A stretch of 7,725 bases of DNA from an uncultured bacterium (GCA_937924555.1 CALDSN010000142.1:1-7725); one strand, 5' to 3'; numbered from the stretch's first letter, positions 1-6,175 are shown. Translations and numbers: made by a program. The notes: generated by a model from the sequence alone, not told the origin.

Positions 1-47
1 GACCACCGAGATCTACACTCTTTCCCTACACGACGCTCTTCCGATCT
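1..47 (+). other. Illumina TruSeq/P5 adapter contamination
   Basis: These bases match, from memory, the 3' part of the TruSeq universal (P5) adapter: they begin GACCACCGAGATCTACAC and end with the CGCTCTTCCGATCT sequencing-primer end. Genomic sequence begins at base 48. The adapter has no stop in the frame of the following gene fragment, so gene callers would extend that gene through it and add the familiar artefact peptide SFPTRRSSDL. It should be trimmed. It also indicates that the window starts at a contig end built from short reads. Confidence 0.97.
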
Positions 48-48
48 C

Positions 49-210
49 AGCTACACGCAAAGCTTTTGCCATCTCCAGATAGATAACATGCTGCTAAAGA
101 AGTACATCAAGCTTCCCTTCTTGAACTTGGAAGGCGACCAACCGGAAGAGATGGATTCGCGCACATTGCTTCGCTTAGAAAGCTTCTTCGAAGTCCATAG
201 CCAATTTTAA
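49..210 (+). CDS. 2-hydroxyacyl-CoA dehydratase subunit-like protein (HgdB/FldC/BcrC family), C-terminal fragment
   Basis: Only the last 53 codons remain, ending in TAA at 208-210; the 5' part is cut off by the contig end and adapter. The fragment contains a Cys early on (SFCHLQ), then LKKYIKLPFLNLEGDQPEE and a closing LLRLESFFEV. From memory this follows the C-terminal pattern of the 2-hydroxyglutaryl-CoA dehydratase D-component family: a late cysteine, then 'IPvLllEgD', then 'RtRlEaFlEml'. Family members are [4Fe-4S] subunits of the radical dehydratases of amino-acid fermentation, or of the related benzoyl-CoA reductases. Substrate cannot be told from this tail. The in-frame stretch at 1-48 is adapter and is not part of the protein. 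A terminator follows 32 bases after the stop, so this is the last gene of its operon. The family call rests on a short stretch and is moderate. Confidence 0.62.
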   Translation, partial: SYTQSFCHLQIDNMLLKKYIKLPFLNLEGDQPEEMDSRTLLRLESFFEVHSQF

Positions 211-242
211 TAAACATATCACTCCCCATACTTTAAATGATG

Positions 243-271
243 CCAGGCACCAAGTGCATTGCTGGTTTTTT
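243..271 (+). terminator. Factor-independent terminator after the dehydratase fragment
   Basis: CCAG (243-246) pairs with CTGG (262-265), and GCAC (247-250) pairs with GTGC (254-257) around a CAA loop. ATTG (258-261) is left as a bulge on the 3' side. Six T residues follow directly (266-271). The stem is bulged but ends in a clean T-tract and lies 32 bases past the TAA, the expected place for the operon end. Confidence 0.65.
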
Positions 272-316
272 CAAAGATCCTGTTAGTTCGAAAGTATGTT
301 TCTCCCTTGCGATTAC

Positions 317-377
317 TACGCTATCATTGCGGACTTACTGCGGACTTTGTCCGTAATGAGTCCGCAATGATAGCGTA
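317..377. repeat. 61-nt palindromic repeat, copy 1
   Basis: Two 29-base arms (317-345 and 349-377) flank a central TTT. Twenty-six pairs are Watson-Crick; 336/358 and 340/354 would be T-G wobbles and 338/356 is C-A. The outer arms read TACGCTATCATT and AATGATAGCGTA. A second element of exactly the same length and centre lies at 6265-6325, identical at 50 of 61 positions by hand count. The strand is ambiguous because the element is nearly self-complementary. No T-tract follows it, and the upstream gene already has its own terminator, so a plain terminator role is unlikely. It could be a REP-like or MITE-like dispersed repeat, or a structured RNA/DNA element. Confidence 0.9.
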
Positions 378-562
378 TTTCTACCAAGAAATATCAACGA
401 GTGATGTTTACTGTAAGCATCTGGGGACAACTTGAGGTGTGGGATATGCAGCCAATAATGTACTGCTTTGATTGGGCTTAGAGAGATTTTCCTTGACTTA
501 AAAGCAAGATATTAAACCTTGCAAGCAGACTGTAACTAATACAAATCAAAGGAGATTCATTA

Positions 563-1894
563 ATGAAACGCAAAGTCATCATTATGGGTGCTGCCGGAAG
601 AGACTTCCACAATTTCAACGTCTTCTTCCGCGACAACAAGGATTATGAAGTTGTAGCCTTTACAGCTACTCAGATTCCCGGAATCGACGATAAGAAATAT
701 CCTGCTGCCTTAGCCGGAAAGCTTTATCCGAAAGGTATTGAAATTCATCCTGAAAGCGAAATCAAAGAACTGATAGAGAAGAATAATGTTGACCTCGTGG
801 TTTTCGCCTATAGCGATCAACCCCACGAAGTGGTGATGAACAAAGCCTCTTTGGTTAATGCCGTTGGTGCAGATTTCATGCTTATGGGTGCCAACAACAC
901 CACCATCAAGACCAAGAAGCCCTTGGTTAGTATCTGTGCAGTGCGTACAGGTTGTGGAAAGAGCCAAACTACCCGTGCGGTTGTGAAAGCCCTTAAAGCC
1001 AAAGGTCTCAAGGTTGCCTCCATTCGTCACCCGATGCCTTATGGTGACCTCGTGAAGCAAAAAGTGCAACGCTTTGCCGAACTCGCTGACCTTAAGAAGC
1101 ACAAATGCACCATCGAAGAAATGGAAGAGTACGAACCGCACATCATGATGGGCAGCGTTATCTATGCCGGTGTGGATTATGAAGCAATCATCCGCGAAGC
1201 AGAGAAAGAAGCTGACGTAATAATTTGGGATGGCGGAAACAATGATATTCCTTTCTATTGCAGCGATCAGCAGCTTAAGATAGTTGTGGTTGATCCTCAC
1301 CGCCCCGGCGACGAGATTTCCTACTATCCTGGCGAGACCAACGTGCACATGGCTGATGTTATCGTGATCAACAAGATCGACAGTGCCGATCTGGATGATA
1401 TCAACGAAGTGCGTGCCAATGTTCGCTCCATCAACCCTAAGGCTGTCATCATCGAAGCTGCCTCACCGCTCTTTGTGGATCATCCCGAGATGATTCTTGG
1501 CAAGAACGTGTTGGTCGTGGAAGATGGTCCCACCCTCACCCATGGTGAAATGACCTACGGTGCCGGTGTCGTTGCTGCCGAGAAGTTCGGTTGTGCCGAC
1601 TTGGTCGATCCTCGCCCCTGGGCAGTTGGAGAGATGAAGGAAACCTTCGAAAAGTATCCTGAGATTGGCGTGTTGCTTCCTGCCATGGGTTACAGCCCTC
1701 AGCAGATTAAGGACATGGAAAAGACCATTAACAACACCGAGTGTGATGCTGTGGTCATTGCCACTCCTATCGACCTTCGCCGCATCATCAAGATTAAACA
1801 GCCTGCCTGCCAGGTGCAGTATGAACTCCAAGAGATTGGTGTTCCTACCATTGCTGATGTCCTTAAGGACTTTGGCAAGAAGAAAAAGAAATAA
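563..1894 (+). CDS. Cyclic 2,3-diphosphoglycerate synthetase-like P-loop NTPase
   Basis: 443 aa, close to the size of the methanogen enzyme (CpgS), which uses ATP to close 2,3-bisphosphoglycerate into cyclic 2,3-diphosphoglycerate. The N-terminal part (about 1-115) is Rossmann-like and starts VIIMGAAGRDFHNFN, a stretch I recognise as typical of this family. A P-loop domain follows: Walker A TGCGKS (129-134), an acidic strand DVIIWDGGNND (218-228), DPHRPG (244-249) and a GTPase-like NKID (270-273). Many databases therefore name homologues simply 'GTPase'. The C-terminus is a lysine run. The ATG has AAAGGAG at 548-554 with 8 bases of spacing. It is probably cytosolic: no signal peptide or membrane segment is seen. 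The carbamate kinase gene follows 134 bases later on the same strand. In bacteria the real substrate is, to my knowledge, not established, so the family is sure but the reaction is not. Confidence 0.85.
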   Translation: MKRKVIIMGAAGRDFHNFNVFFRDNKDYEVVAFTATQIPGIDDKKYPAALAGKLYPKGIEIHPESEIKELIEKNNVDLVVFAYSDQPHEVVMNKASLVNAVGADFMLMGANNTTIKTKKPLVSICAVRTGCGKSQTTRAVVKALKAKGLKVASIRHPMPYGDLVKQKVQRFAELADLKKHKCTIEEMEEYEPHIMMGSVIYAGVDYEAIIREAEKEADVIIWDGGNNDIPFYCSDQQLKIVVVDPHRPGDEISYYPGETNVHMADVIVINKIDSADLDDINEVRANVRSINPKAVIIEAASPLFVDHPEMILGKNVLVVEDGPTLTHGEMTYGAGVVAAEKFGCADLVDPRPWAVGEMKETFEKYPEIGVLLPAMGYSPQQIKDMEKTINNTECDAVVIATPIDLRRIIKIKQPACQVQYELQEIGVPTIADVLKDFGKKKKK

Positions 1895-1948
1895 GCCAAT
1901 AAGCAATAGAGGGAGGTGGGAATGCTCCTGCCTCCCGAACCTTTCGGT

Positions 1949-1991
1949 ATTAAAGTTAAATTCCCTCTATATGAGGGGATTTAACTTTAAT
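1949..1991 (+). promoter_or_regulatory. 19-bp intercistronic hairpin between the CPGS-like gene and arcC (possible terminator or attenuator)
   Basis: ATTAAAGTTAAAT (1949-1961) pairs perfectly with ATTTAACTTTAAT (1979-1991). The inner TCCCTC/GAGGGG (1962-1967/1973-1978) adds six more pairs, one of them a T-G wobble, leaving a TATAT loop. A smaller GGGAGG (1911-1916)/CCTCCC (1931-1936) pair lies just upstream. The GC-rich inner stem followed by a T-rich strand resembles a terminator, but the T-tract is broken. The hairpin ends 25 bases before the arcC Shine-Dalgarno. It could end transcription partly, be a processing site, or shield the mRNA 3' end. Confidence 0.6.
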
Positions 1992-2028
1992 GCTCTAAGC
2001 GACAAAAACAGAAAAAGAGGATATAGTG

Positions 2029-2976
2029 ATGAAGAAGACAGCAGTTCTTGCCCTCGGGGGCAATGCCATTATAAAAGCAGGTGAAAAGGGCACAATAGGC
2101 GAGCAGTTCGCTAATACGCGTGAATCTCTCGGAGGTATTGTAGAACTGATTAAGCGTGGATACCACCTTAGCATTACGCATGGAAACGGTCCCCAAGTTG
2201 GCAATATGCTTCGCCAACAGGAAGCCGGTGAGAAGGAAGGCATAGCTGCTCTTCCGCTTGGTGTGCTCAATGCTGCCACAGAAGGAACCATGGGCTATAT
2301 GATTGAGCAGAGCTTGCAGAATAAGCTGCTTGCCAGTGGGATAAACAAGCATGTTTTAACCATTGTGTCTCAAGTGGTGGTGGATAAGAATGATCCCAGT
2401 ATGTTGAATCCCACTAAGTTTGTAGGAAGTACATATTATACTGCAGAACAGGCAGAAGAATTGAAAAAAGAACTTGGTTGGACATTAAAGGAAGATAGCG
2501 GTAAGGGATATCGCAGAGTGGTTCCTTCACCCATGCCCAAGAAGATTGTCCCAGCGGAGACCATAGCAGAGCTAGTGGAAAGAGGTGAGGTTGTCATCGC
2601 TGTGGGTGGTGGTGGAATCCCCATCTATGTACAGGAAGATGGTAGTTATGAAGGCGTGGATGCAGTGATAGACAAAGACTTTGCGTCTGCTTTGCTTGCC
2701 CTGAATATCAAAGCTGACCTGTTCGTTATCTTAACCGGAGTGGATAAGGTGGCGATAAACTATGGCAAGGATAACCAACAAGACCTTGATGTTCTTACTC
2801 TGGAAGATGCTAAGCGTCACTATGCCGATAAACAGTTTCCTGCAGGTAGCATGGGTCCAAAGATATTGGCAGCGATTGATTTCTTGGAACGTGGAGGTTC
2901 TGAAGTTCTCATCACTTCGATTGAGAAGATCGTGGATGCTTTTGAAGGTAAGACAGGAACTAGAATCGTAAAGTAG
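2029..2976 (+). CDS. arcC: Carbamate kinase
   Basis: 315 aa, the usual length for the family. The enzyme reversibly transfers phosphate between carbamoyl phosphate and ADP; in fermenters it normally runs toward ATP, CO2 and ammonia. It acts in the cytosol, usually after an ornithine-type carbamoyltransferase. Amino-acid-kinase fold motifs appear in order: ALGGNAI (8-14), THGNGPQVGN (50-59), RRVVPSPMPKKIV (162-174), AVGGGGIPI (191-199), GVDAVIDKD (209-217), LTGVDKVAINYG (235-246) and FPAGSMGPKI (270-279). I chose ATG 2029 over the adjoining in-frame GTG 2026 because GAGG at 2017-2020 then has 8 bases of spacing rather than 5. No carbamoyltransferase or deiminase is visible nearby, so the carbamoyl-phosphate source (arginine, agmatine or purine breakdown) is unknown. 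A strong terminator follows 17 bases after the stop. Confidence 0.95.
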   Translation: MKKTAVLALGGNAIIKAGEKGTIGEQFANTRESLGGIVELIKRGYHLSITHGNGPQVGNMLRQQEAGEKEGIAALPLGVLNAATEGTMGYMIEQSLQNKLLASGINKHVLTIVSQVVVDKNDPSMLNPTKFVGSTYYTAEQAEELKKELGWTLKEDSGKGYRRVVPSPMPKKIVPAETIAELVERGEVVIAVGGGGIPIYVQEDGSYEGVDAVIDKDFASALLALNIKADLFVILTGVDKVAINYGKDNQQDLDVLTLEDAKRHYADKQFPAGSMGPKILAAIDFLERGGSEVLITSIEKIVDAFEGKTGTRIVK

Positions 2977-2993
2977 ATAATATTGTACACTTG

Positions 2994-3022
2994 AAGCCCC
3001 TGGTGACAGGGGCTTTTCTTTT
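2994..3022 (+). terminator. Factor-independent terminator of arcC
   Basis: A perfect 9-bp stem AAGCCCCTG (2994-3002)/CAGGGGCTT (3007-3015) has a GTGA tetraloop and is followed by TTCTTTT. It lies 17 bases after the arcC stop. Confidence 0.92.
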
Positions 3023-3049
3023 ATCCTGCAGATATATGCCTTTTGGAGC

Positions 3050-3080
3050 GCATAAAATAAGCCCGGAATAAATCCGGGCT
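3050..3080 (-). terminator. Factor-independent terminator of the TPR lipoprotein gene
   Basis: On the minus strand AGCCCGGA (3080-3073) pairs with TCCGGGCT (3067-3060) around a 5-base loop, 8 bp in all, and is followed by TATTTTATGC (3059-3050). It begins 19 bases past the stop of the minus-strand gene. Together with the arcC terminator it insulates two converging genes. Confidence 0.85.
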
Positions 3081-3099
3081 ACATTATATAAGCTTTACT

Positions 3100-4761
3100 T
3101 TAGAAGCCGGAAGAAGAACTAATCAATTGGTTCACACGGTTGAGCCGGCTGTTAATGTCGTTAATTGCTTCCTCATCGTTAGCTCTTGCTTTGGCTTGGT
3201 TGAAGTAGTCTGCTGCTTTGCGGAAGTTTGCATTAGCAGCAGCTCTGGCATTATCACGGTCTTTCTTAAGAGTGTTAGCTTTTTTACCCACGGCTTTGGC
3301 TGCTTGTTTTTCCAAGTCGGCAAAGCGATTGTAATCATTCGTGCCTTTGTTTTGTGCTACGGTACCAAGATATACATAGGGCAGATACAGGGTTGGGTCT
3401 TTCTGCACAGCTACTATGGAATTTGATTCTACCTCTGTGAACTTGCTTTGGGTCATATAAATACTGGCAAGATTCACATAAGCGAGAGCATTGTCAGGTT
3501 GTACTTGTTTAAGCTCGTTCATGGTGTTGATTGCTTTCTGATAAATGGCTGCTACAACCTTGGGGTCTGTGGCTTCGGAGGCTTGGATGCGGTATAAACC
3601 AACCACATTCAAATATGCCTGAGGATTCTGCGGATTGCTTTTGATAGACAGTTCATACTTGGCAATTGCATCATCCATACGGTTAGACTTCTGGTAAGCA
3701 ACTGCTAAACGGCGAGAGATAAGGTCGTTCTCCGGGAAGCGATCGAAGGCATATTCCAAGTATGGTATTGCATCAGCAAACTTGCCATCATCATAGAGCA
3801 GGAAGGCTAAACGAGACTGAGCAACGGCGTAATCAGAGTTTATGGCGATAGCTTTCTTGAAGGCTTCTTCCGCCTTGGTTTTGTTACCCTGTTCCACATA
3901 GAGGTTACCAATCACCAGCCAAAGTTCTTCATCCTTATTGAGTGTAGCGACTTTTTCCATCACTTCGAGGCGTTTTAGAGGTTGGTTGGTTTGTTGATAG
4001 ATGTCCATCAACATGTTAAGAGTAGGTAGGTGGTCGGGGGATTTAGCAAGATTGGCATTAAGGCTTAGGATGGCTTCATTTAGCTTACCTGTTTTGAAGT
4101 AGGTTGCGCCGAGGTAGTAGTTTGCATCTTCCAACTCGGGATTAAGAGCCAAGGCAAGCTTGAGGGACTTCTCCGCTTCGCTGTAATTACCAACGGCATA
4201 GTTGTTGGTAGCGATGTTGAATATCTTTTCTATCTCATTGGAGACGAACTTATCCAATTCACCTATCATAGCGGTTTGAAGGGTATTCCAACGTTCAACT
4301 TTATACTTAGTAACGTTGAAGTTTAGCTGGCGAAGTTCAGAGGTTCTGGGACTGAAGAGCTTCATAGCTATGGCAAACACGTCTGAATTCACGGAGGAAA
4401 TATTACCCATTGCGAGGACATCACACTTGGTTTGCTCAGCAATTTCTTTCATTTCTTCGATTTCGAGGTCGTCCACATCCTTATAACCGGTTAGCTTAAA
4501 TTCCGCAGCTACTGCATCCAGATCCATCAGTTCATATTTTGCATGGCGGTCAAAAGCATAATCCAAGTCACGGACGGTAAGTATCTTTTGTATGTACCTG
4601 CTTTGGGAATCCATGGCTTTCAGCGGTAATACCGCAACCTTGGTGGTAAGCCCTGTATATGGCGTTTCATCAGCTTGGTCGGATGGCAGAGCTGCCTTAT
4701 TGGCGGTGCAACCGGCAAGTATCAGCAAAGCTGCAATCACGATCAGAAACCATTTGTTCAT
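3100..4761 (-). CDS. TPR-repeat lipoprotein with an N-terminal CsgG/TolB-like domain
   Basis: 553 aa from the chosen start. The N-terminus is a lipoprotein signal: MNKWFLIVIAALLILAG followed by Cys18, with LAGC as the lipobox, so the mature protein is probably lipid-anchored in the envelope. Residues about 40-150 (KVAVLPL..., then YELMDLDAVAAEF, then KCDVLAMGNIS) look like the small alpha/beta domain of CsgG/LpoB/TolB-type lipoproteins. About eight TPR units follow between 178 and 460 (for example NYYLGATYFKTGKLNEAILS and KTKAEEAFKKAIAINSDYA). An Ala/Lys-rich, probably coiled-coil tail ends in NQLISSSSGF. ATG 4761 is chosen over the longer in-frame start at 4806 because GGAGG lies at 4770-4766, four bases upstream, and the signal peptide then begins correctly. 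The longer form would bury the signal behind 15 residues. It is transcribed divergently from the OmpA-family gene, suggesting a shared envelope role. Binding partners cannot be read from sequence. Confidence 0.88.
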   Translation of the reverse strand: MNKWFLIVIAALLILAGCTANKAALPSDQADETPYTGLTTKVAVLPLKAMDSQSRYIQKILTVRDLDYAFDRHAKYELMDLDAVAAEFKLTGYKDVDDLEIEEMKEIAEQTKCDVLAMGNISSVNSDVFAIAMKLFSPRTSELRQLNFNVTKYKVERWNTLQTAMIGELDKFVSNEIEKIFNIATNNYAVGNYSEAEKSLKLALALNPELEDANYYLGATYFKTGKLNEAILSLNANLAKSPDHLPTLNMLMDIYQQTNQPLKRLEVMEKVATLNKDEELWLVIGNLYVEQGNKTKAEEAFKKAIAINSDYAVAQSRLAFLLYDDGKFADAIPYLEYAFDRFPENDLISRRLAVAYQKSNRMDDAIAKYELSIKSNPQNPQAYLNVVGLYRIQASEATDPKVVAAIYQKAINTMNELKQVQPDNALAYVNLASIYMTQSKFTEVESNSIVAVQKDPTLYLPYVYLGTVAQNKGTNDYNRFADLEKQAAKAVGKKANTLKKDRDNARAAANANFRKAADYFNQAKARANDEEAINDINSRLNRVNQLISSSSGF

Positions 4762-4788
4762 TGTTCCTCCACAATTCGTGTCATTAGA

Positions 4789-4821
4789 ATATCTCAATTG
4801 TTTCACCAGAAATTGAGATAT
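4789..4821. repeat. 11-bp inverted repeat in the TPR gene leader (candidate operator)
   Basis: ATATCTCAATT (4789-4799) is the exact reverse complement of AATTGAGATAT (4811-4821), with 11 bases between. It lies 28-60 bases upstream of the TPR lipoprotein start. The core ATCTCAAT recurs at 4924-4931 upstream of the divergent OmpA-family gene. That spacing and recurrence suit a dimeric regulator's operator or a leader hairpin; which of the two is not decided by the sequence. Confidence 0.55.
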
Positions 4822-4931
4822 AGCTATCTGTCAAGCAAAACCCGATAATCTGTTCAACAGTCAGTGAAAATGAGATGGTATAGAGCATTTCATAGTATGA
4901 CTGTTTATATTATGCTTGACAGCATCTCAAT
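4812..4931. promoter_or_regulatory. Divergent regulatory spacer built as a quasi-palindrome
   Basis: Going inward, four inverted pairs are nested around about 4871-4881: ATTGAGAT (4812-4819)/ATCTCAAT (4924-4931); CTGTCAAGCA (4828-4837)/TGCTTGACAG (4913-4922); AACAGTCA (4856-4863)/TGACTGTT (4898-4905); and TGAAAATG (4865-4872)/CATTTCA (4886-4892), which differs by one A. Segments between pairs differ in length. Each decamer contains TTGACA reading outward toward its own gene, a -35 consensus, so the region probably fires both ways. I do not see a good -10 at 16-18 bases in either direction (TATAAA at 4946-4951 is too far), so exact promoters stay open. Confidence 0.5.
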
Positions 4932-4977
4932 GTGTTCAATGTATGTATAAATACACTTTAGCTTGTTAGGAGGAATA

Positions 4978-6144
4978 ATGAAGCGAATCATGTGTGTAAT
5001 TTTACTTGGCATCTTGTTCAATATGGCTTCCATGTGGGCTGCTGAAGCCTCTCAGCCCACTATGCAAACCCGTGAAGATGTATATATCAAAATTAAAGAA
5101 GAGCTCATTCTCACGGTTGACATCTACAAAGCACAGGTGGAGATTCTCTCGATGATCCTAAATCTTGAGAAGAAGGATTTGGGTCAGCGCAATGCCGACC
5201 TGCGTGCACAGATAGACAATCTGCGGATGCTGAAGGTATTTGAAGGTAAGGATAATGCAGAGCAGATATTGTTACTTCAACAACAATTGGATTCCACCCG
5301 TGATGAACTGGCAAATGCCTATGGTGATTTGGAGCAGCTTAATCTTAAGTTGAAACAAACCGAGACCAAGATTATGGACTATTACTCCAAGATCAATGCT
5401 TTAGCTGTTCAGACCATCGGCATGGTGGAAAAGGATAAAAATCCCAAGCTTAACCCAAATATTCTCAGCTCCATGAAGGCAAACTACAGCATCATGTTGC
5501 AAGCAAATGCTGCCGATGGCATGGATGAAACTGCCTACAATGGCTTTCGCCAGGCAGTGGCAGATTACATCCGATATGCTGCTGACAACAAAATTGATGT
5601 AAGTGCCATGGGAACAAACCTGATGACCATGAGCGAATACTACAATTCTGCCCAAGCCAACCAAAAGCAATACAGCGATTTACAGCTATATATTGCCGGT
5701 TACCAGAAGATGCTGGACAACGAACATGCTGAGAAGGAAGAGCTGCAAAAGCGTTTGAATGAGCTTCGCTCTCTGCCTTTTGGCAAGACCTACACAGATA
5801 AAATCTACTTTGCTTCCGGCAGCGTGGAACTTGATAAGGAAGCCATTAGGATTCTGGGCGAATTTGCCGCAAGTGTACCAAGCGATGACGAGTATGAGAT
5901 AATGATAACCGGTTTTTGTGACGACACCCCTATAGGACCAACATTAAAGAAGAAGTATGCTTCAAACTGGGAGCTTTCCCTCGCCAGGTCTTCCGCAGTG
6001 GTTCGTTATATGCTGGAAACGCTTCACTTCCCTCCGGAAAAGATTATTATTGCCGGGAAAGGTGAGTTTAACAATGACGATAATCAAGACAAAAAACTAA
6101 GCCGCAAAGTGGAGTTCCGCTTCGTTCCCAAAGAGAAGAAGTAG
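4978..6144 (+). CDS. OmpA/MotB-family peptidoglycan-binding protein with periplasmic coiled coil
   Basis: 388 aa. A signal peptide covers about 1-24 (MKRIMCVILLGILFNMASMW, with likely cleavage after AEA). Residues about 35-140 are charged and Leu-rich with coiled-coil character; a helical stretch to about 268 includes EEKLQ-like repeats such as EELQKRLNEL. The OmpA C-like domain occupies about 275-384: IYFASGSVELDKEA, ITGFCDDTPI (309-318), NWELSLARSSAVVRYM (330-345) and LSRKVEFRF (374-382). The NWELS and DDTPI forms resemble the MotB-like branch. Asp315/316 and Arg337 are candidate diaminopimelate contacts. No beta-barrel is present, so it is a periplasmic peptidoglycan anchor rather than a porin. 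Cys314 takes the position usually held by Thr in GHTD. ATG 4978 is chosen over an upstream in-frame TTG (4963) because AGGAGG (4968-4973) sits four bases before it. It is a single gene by its downstream terminator. Confidence 0.9.
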   Translation: MKRIMCVILLGILFNMASMWAAEASQPTMQTREDVYIKIKEELILTVDIYKAQVEILSMILNLEKKDLGQRNADLRAQIDNLRMLKVFEGKDNAEQILLLQQQLDSTRDELANAYGDLEQLNLKLKQTETKIMDYYSKINALAVQTIGMVEKDKNPKLNPNILSSMKANYSIMLQANAADGMDETAYNGFRQAVADYIRYAADNKIDVSAMGTNLMTMSEYYNSAQANQKQYSDLQLYIAGYQKMLDNEHAEKEELQKRLNELRSLPFGKTYTDKIYFASGSVELDKEAIRILGEFAASVPSDDEYEIMITGFCDDTPIGPTLKKKYASNWELSLARSSAVVRYMLETLHFPPEKIIIAGKGEFNNDDNQDKKLSRKVEFRFVPKEKK

Positions 6145-6175
6145 CCCTTCAGCTTAAGCTGTTAACCAAATAATC

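Larger units (their letters stand above)
211..562. other. Intergenic region: terminator, palindromic repeat and leader of the next gene
   Basis: This 352-base stretch has no convincing gene. It holds a factor-independent terminator (243-271) and a 61-nt palindrome (317-377), both listed separately. From 378 to 562 lies the presumed promoter and leader of the gene at 563. A TTGACT at 493-498 could be a -35 box, but I see no good -10 at 16-18 bases from it. A small inverted repeat GCAAG (504-508)/CTTGC (518-522) lies just downstream. The ribosome binding site of the next gene is AAAGGAG at 548-554. Confidence 0.6.

Noticed and set aside
237..356. Small ORF of 39 codons starting with tandem ATG
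   Set aside because: It runs through the terminator and the first arm of the palindrome, has no Shine-Dalgarno, and has no coding character.
317..377. Palindrome copy 1 read as an ordinary terminator
   Set aside because: The upstream gene already has a terminator with a T6 tract at 243-271. The palindrome has no following T-tract and is conserved at a second locus, which fits a repeat element better.
710..1348. Long open frame on the minus strand (212 codons) inside the CPGS-like gene
   Set aside because: It lies wholly opposite a gene with clear family motifs. Its translation is rich in His/Leu/Cys and matches no family I recognise, and no ribosome site supports it.
1463..1906. Minus-strand frame of 147 codons over the 3' end of the CPGS-like gene
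   Set aside because: It is a complement of the real gene; it has no supporting start signal and no recognisable domain.
2026..2031. GTGATG tandem starts at arcC, also at 6406-6411 before the CyuA-family gene, as a shared translation signal
   Set aside because: Only two cases, and the Shine-Dalgarno spacing favours the ATG in both. It is more simply an alternative start codon beside the real one.
1665..2084. Plus-strand frame of 139 codons bridging the CPGS-like gene and arcC
   Set aside because: It overlaps two well-supported genes out of frame and crosses the 19-bp hairpin. Its composition looks like a frame artefact.
4946..4951. TATAAA as the -10 box for the TTGACA at 4916-4921
   Set aside because: The spacer would be 24 bases, too long for a normal sigma-70 promoter, so it is not annotated as a promoter pair.
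6150..6161. 12-bp perfect palindrome CAGCTTAAGCTG after the OmpA-family stop
   Set aside because: It is short, has no second copy seen in the window, and has no promoter or terminator features; chance is a sufficient explanation.
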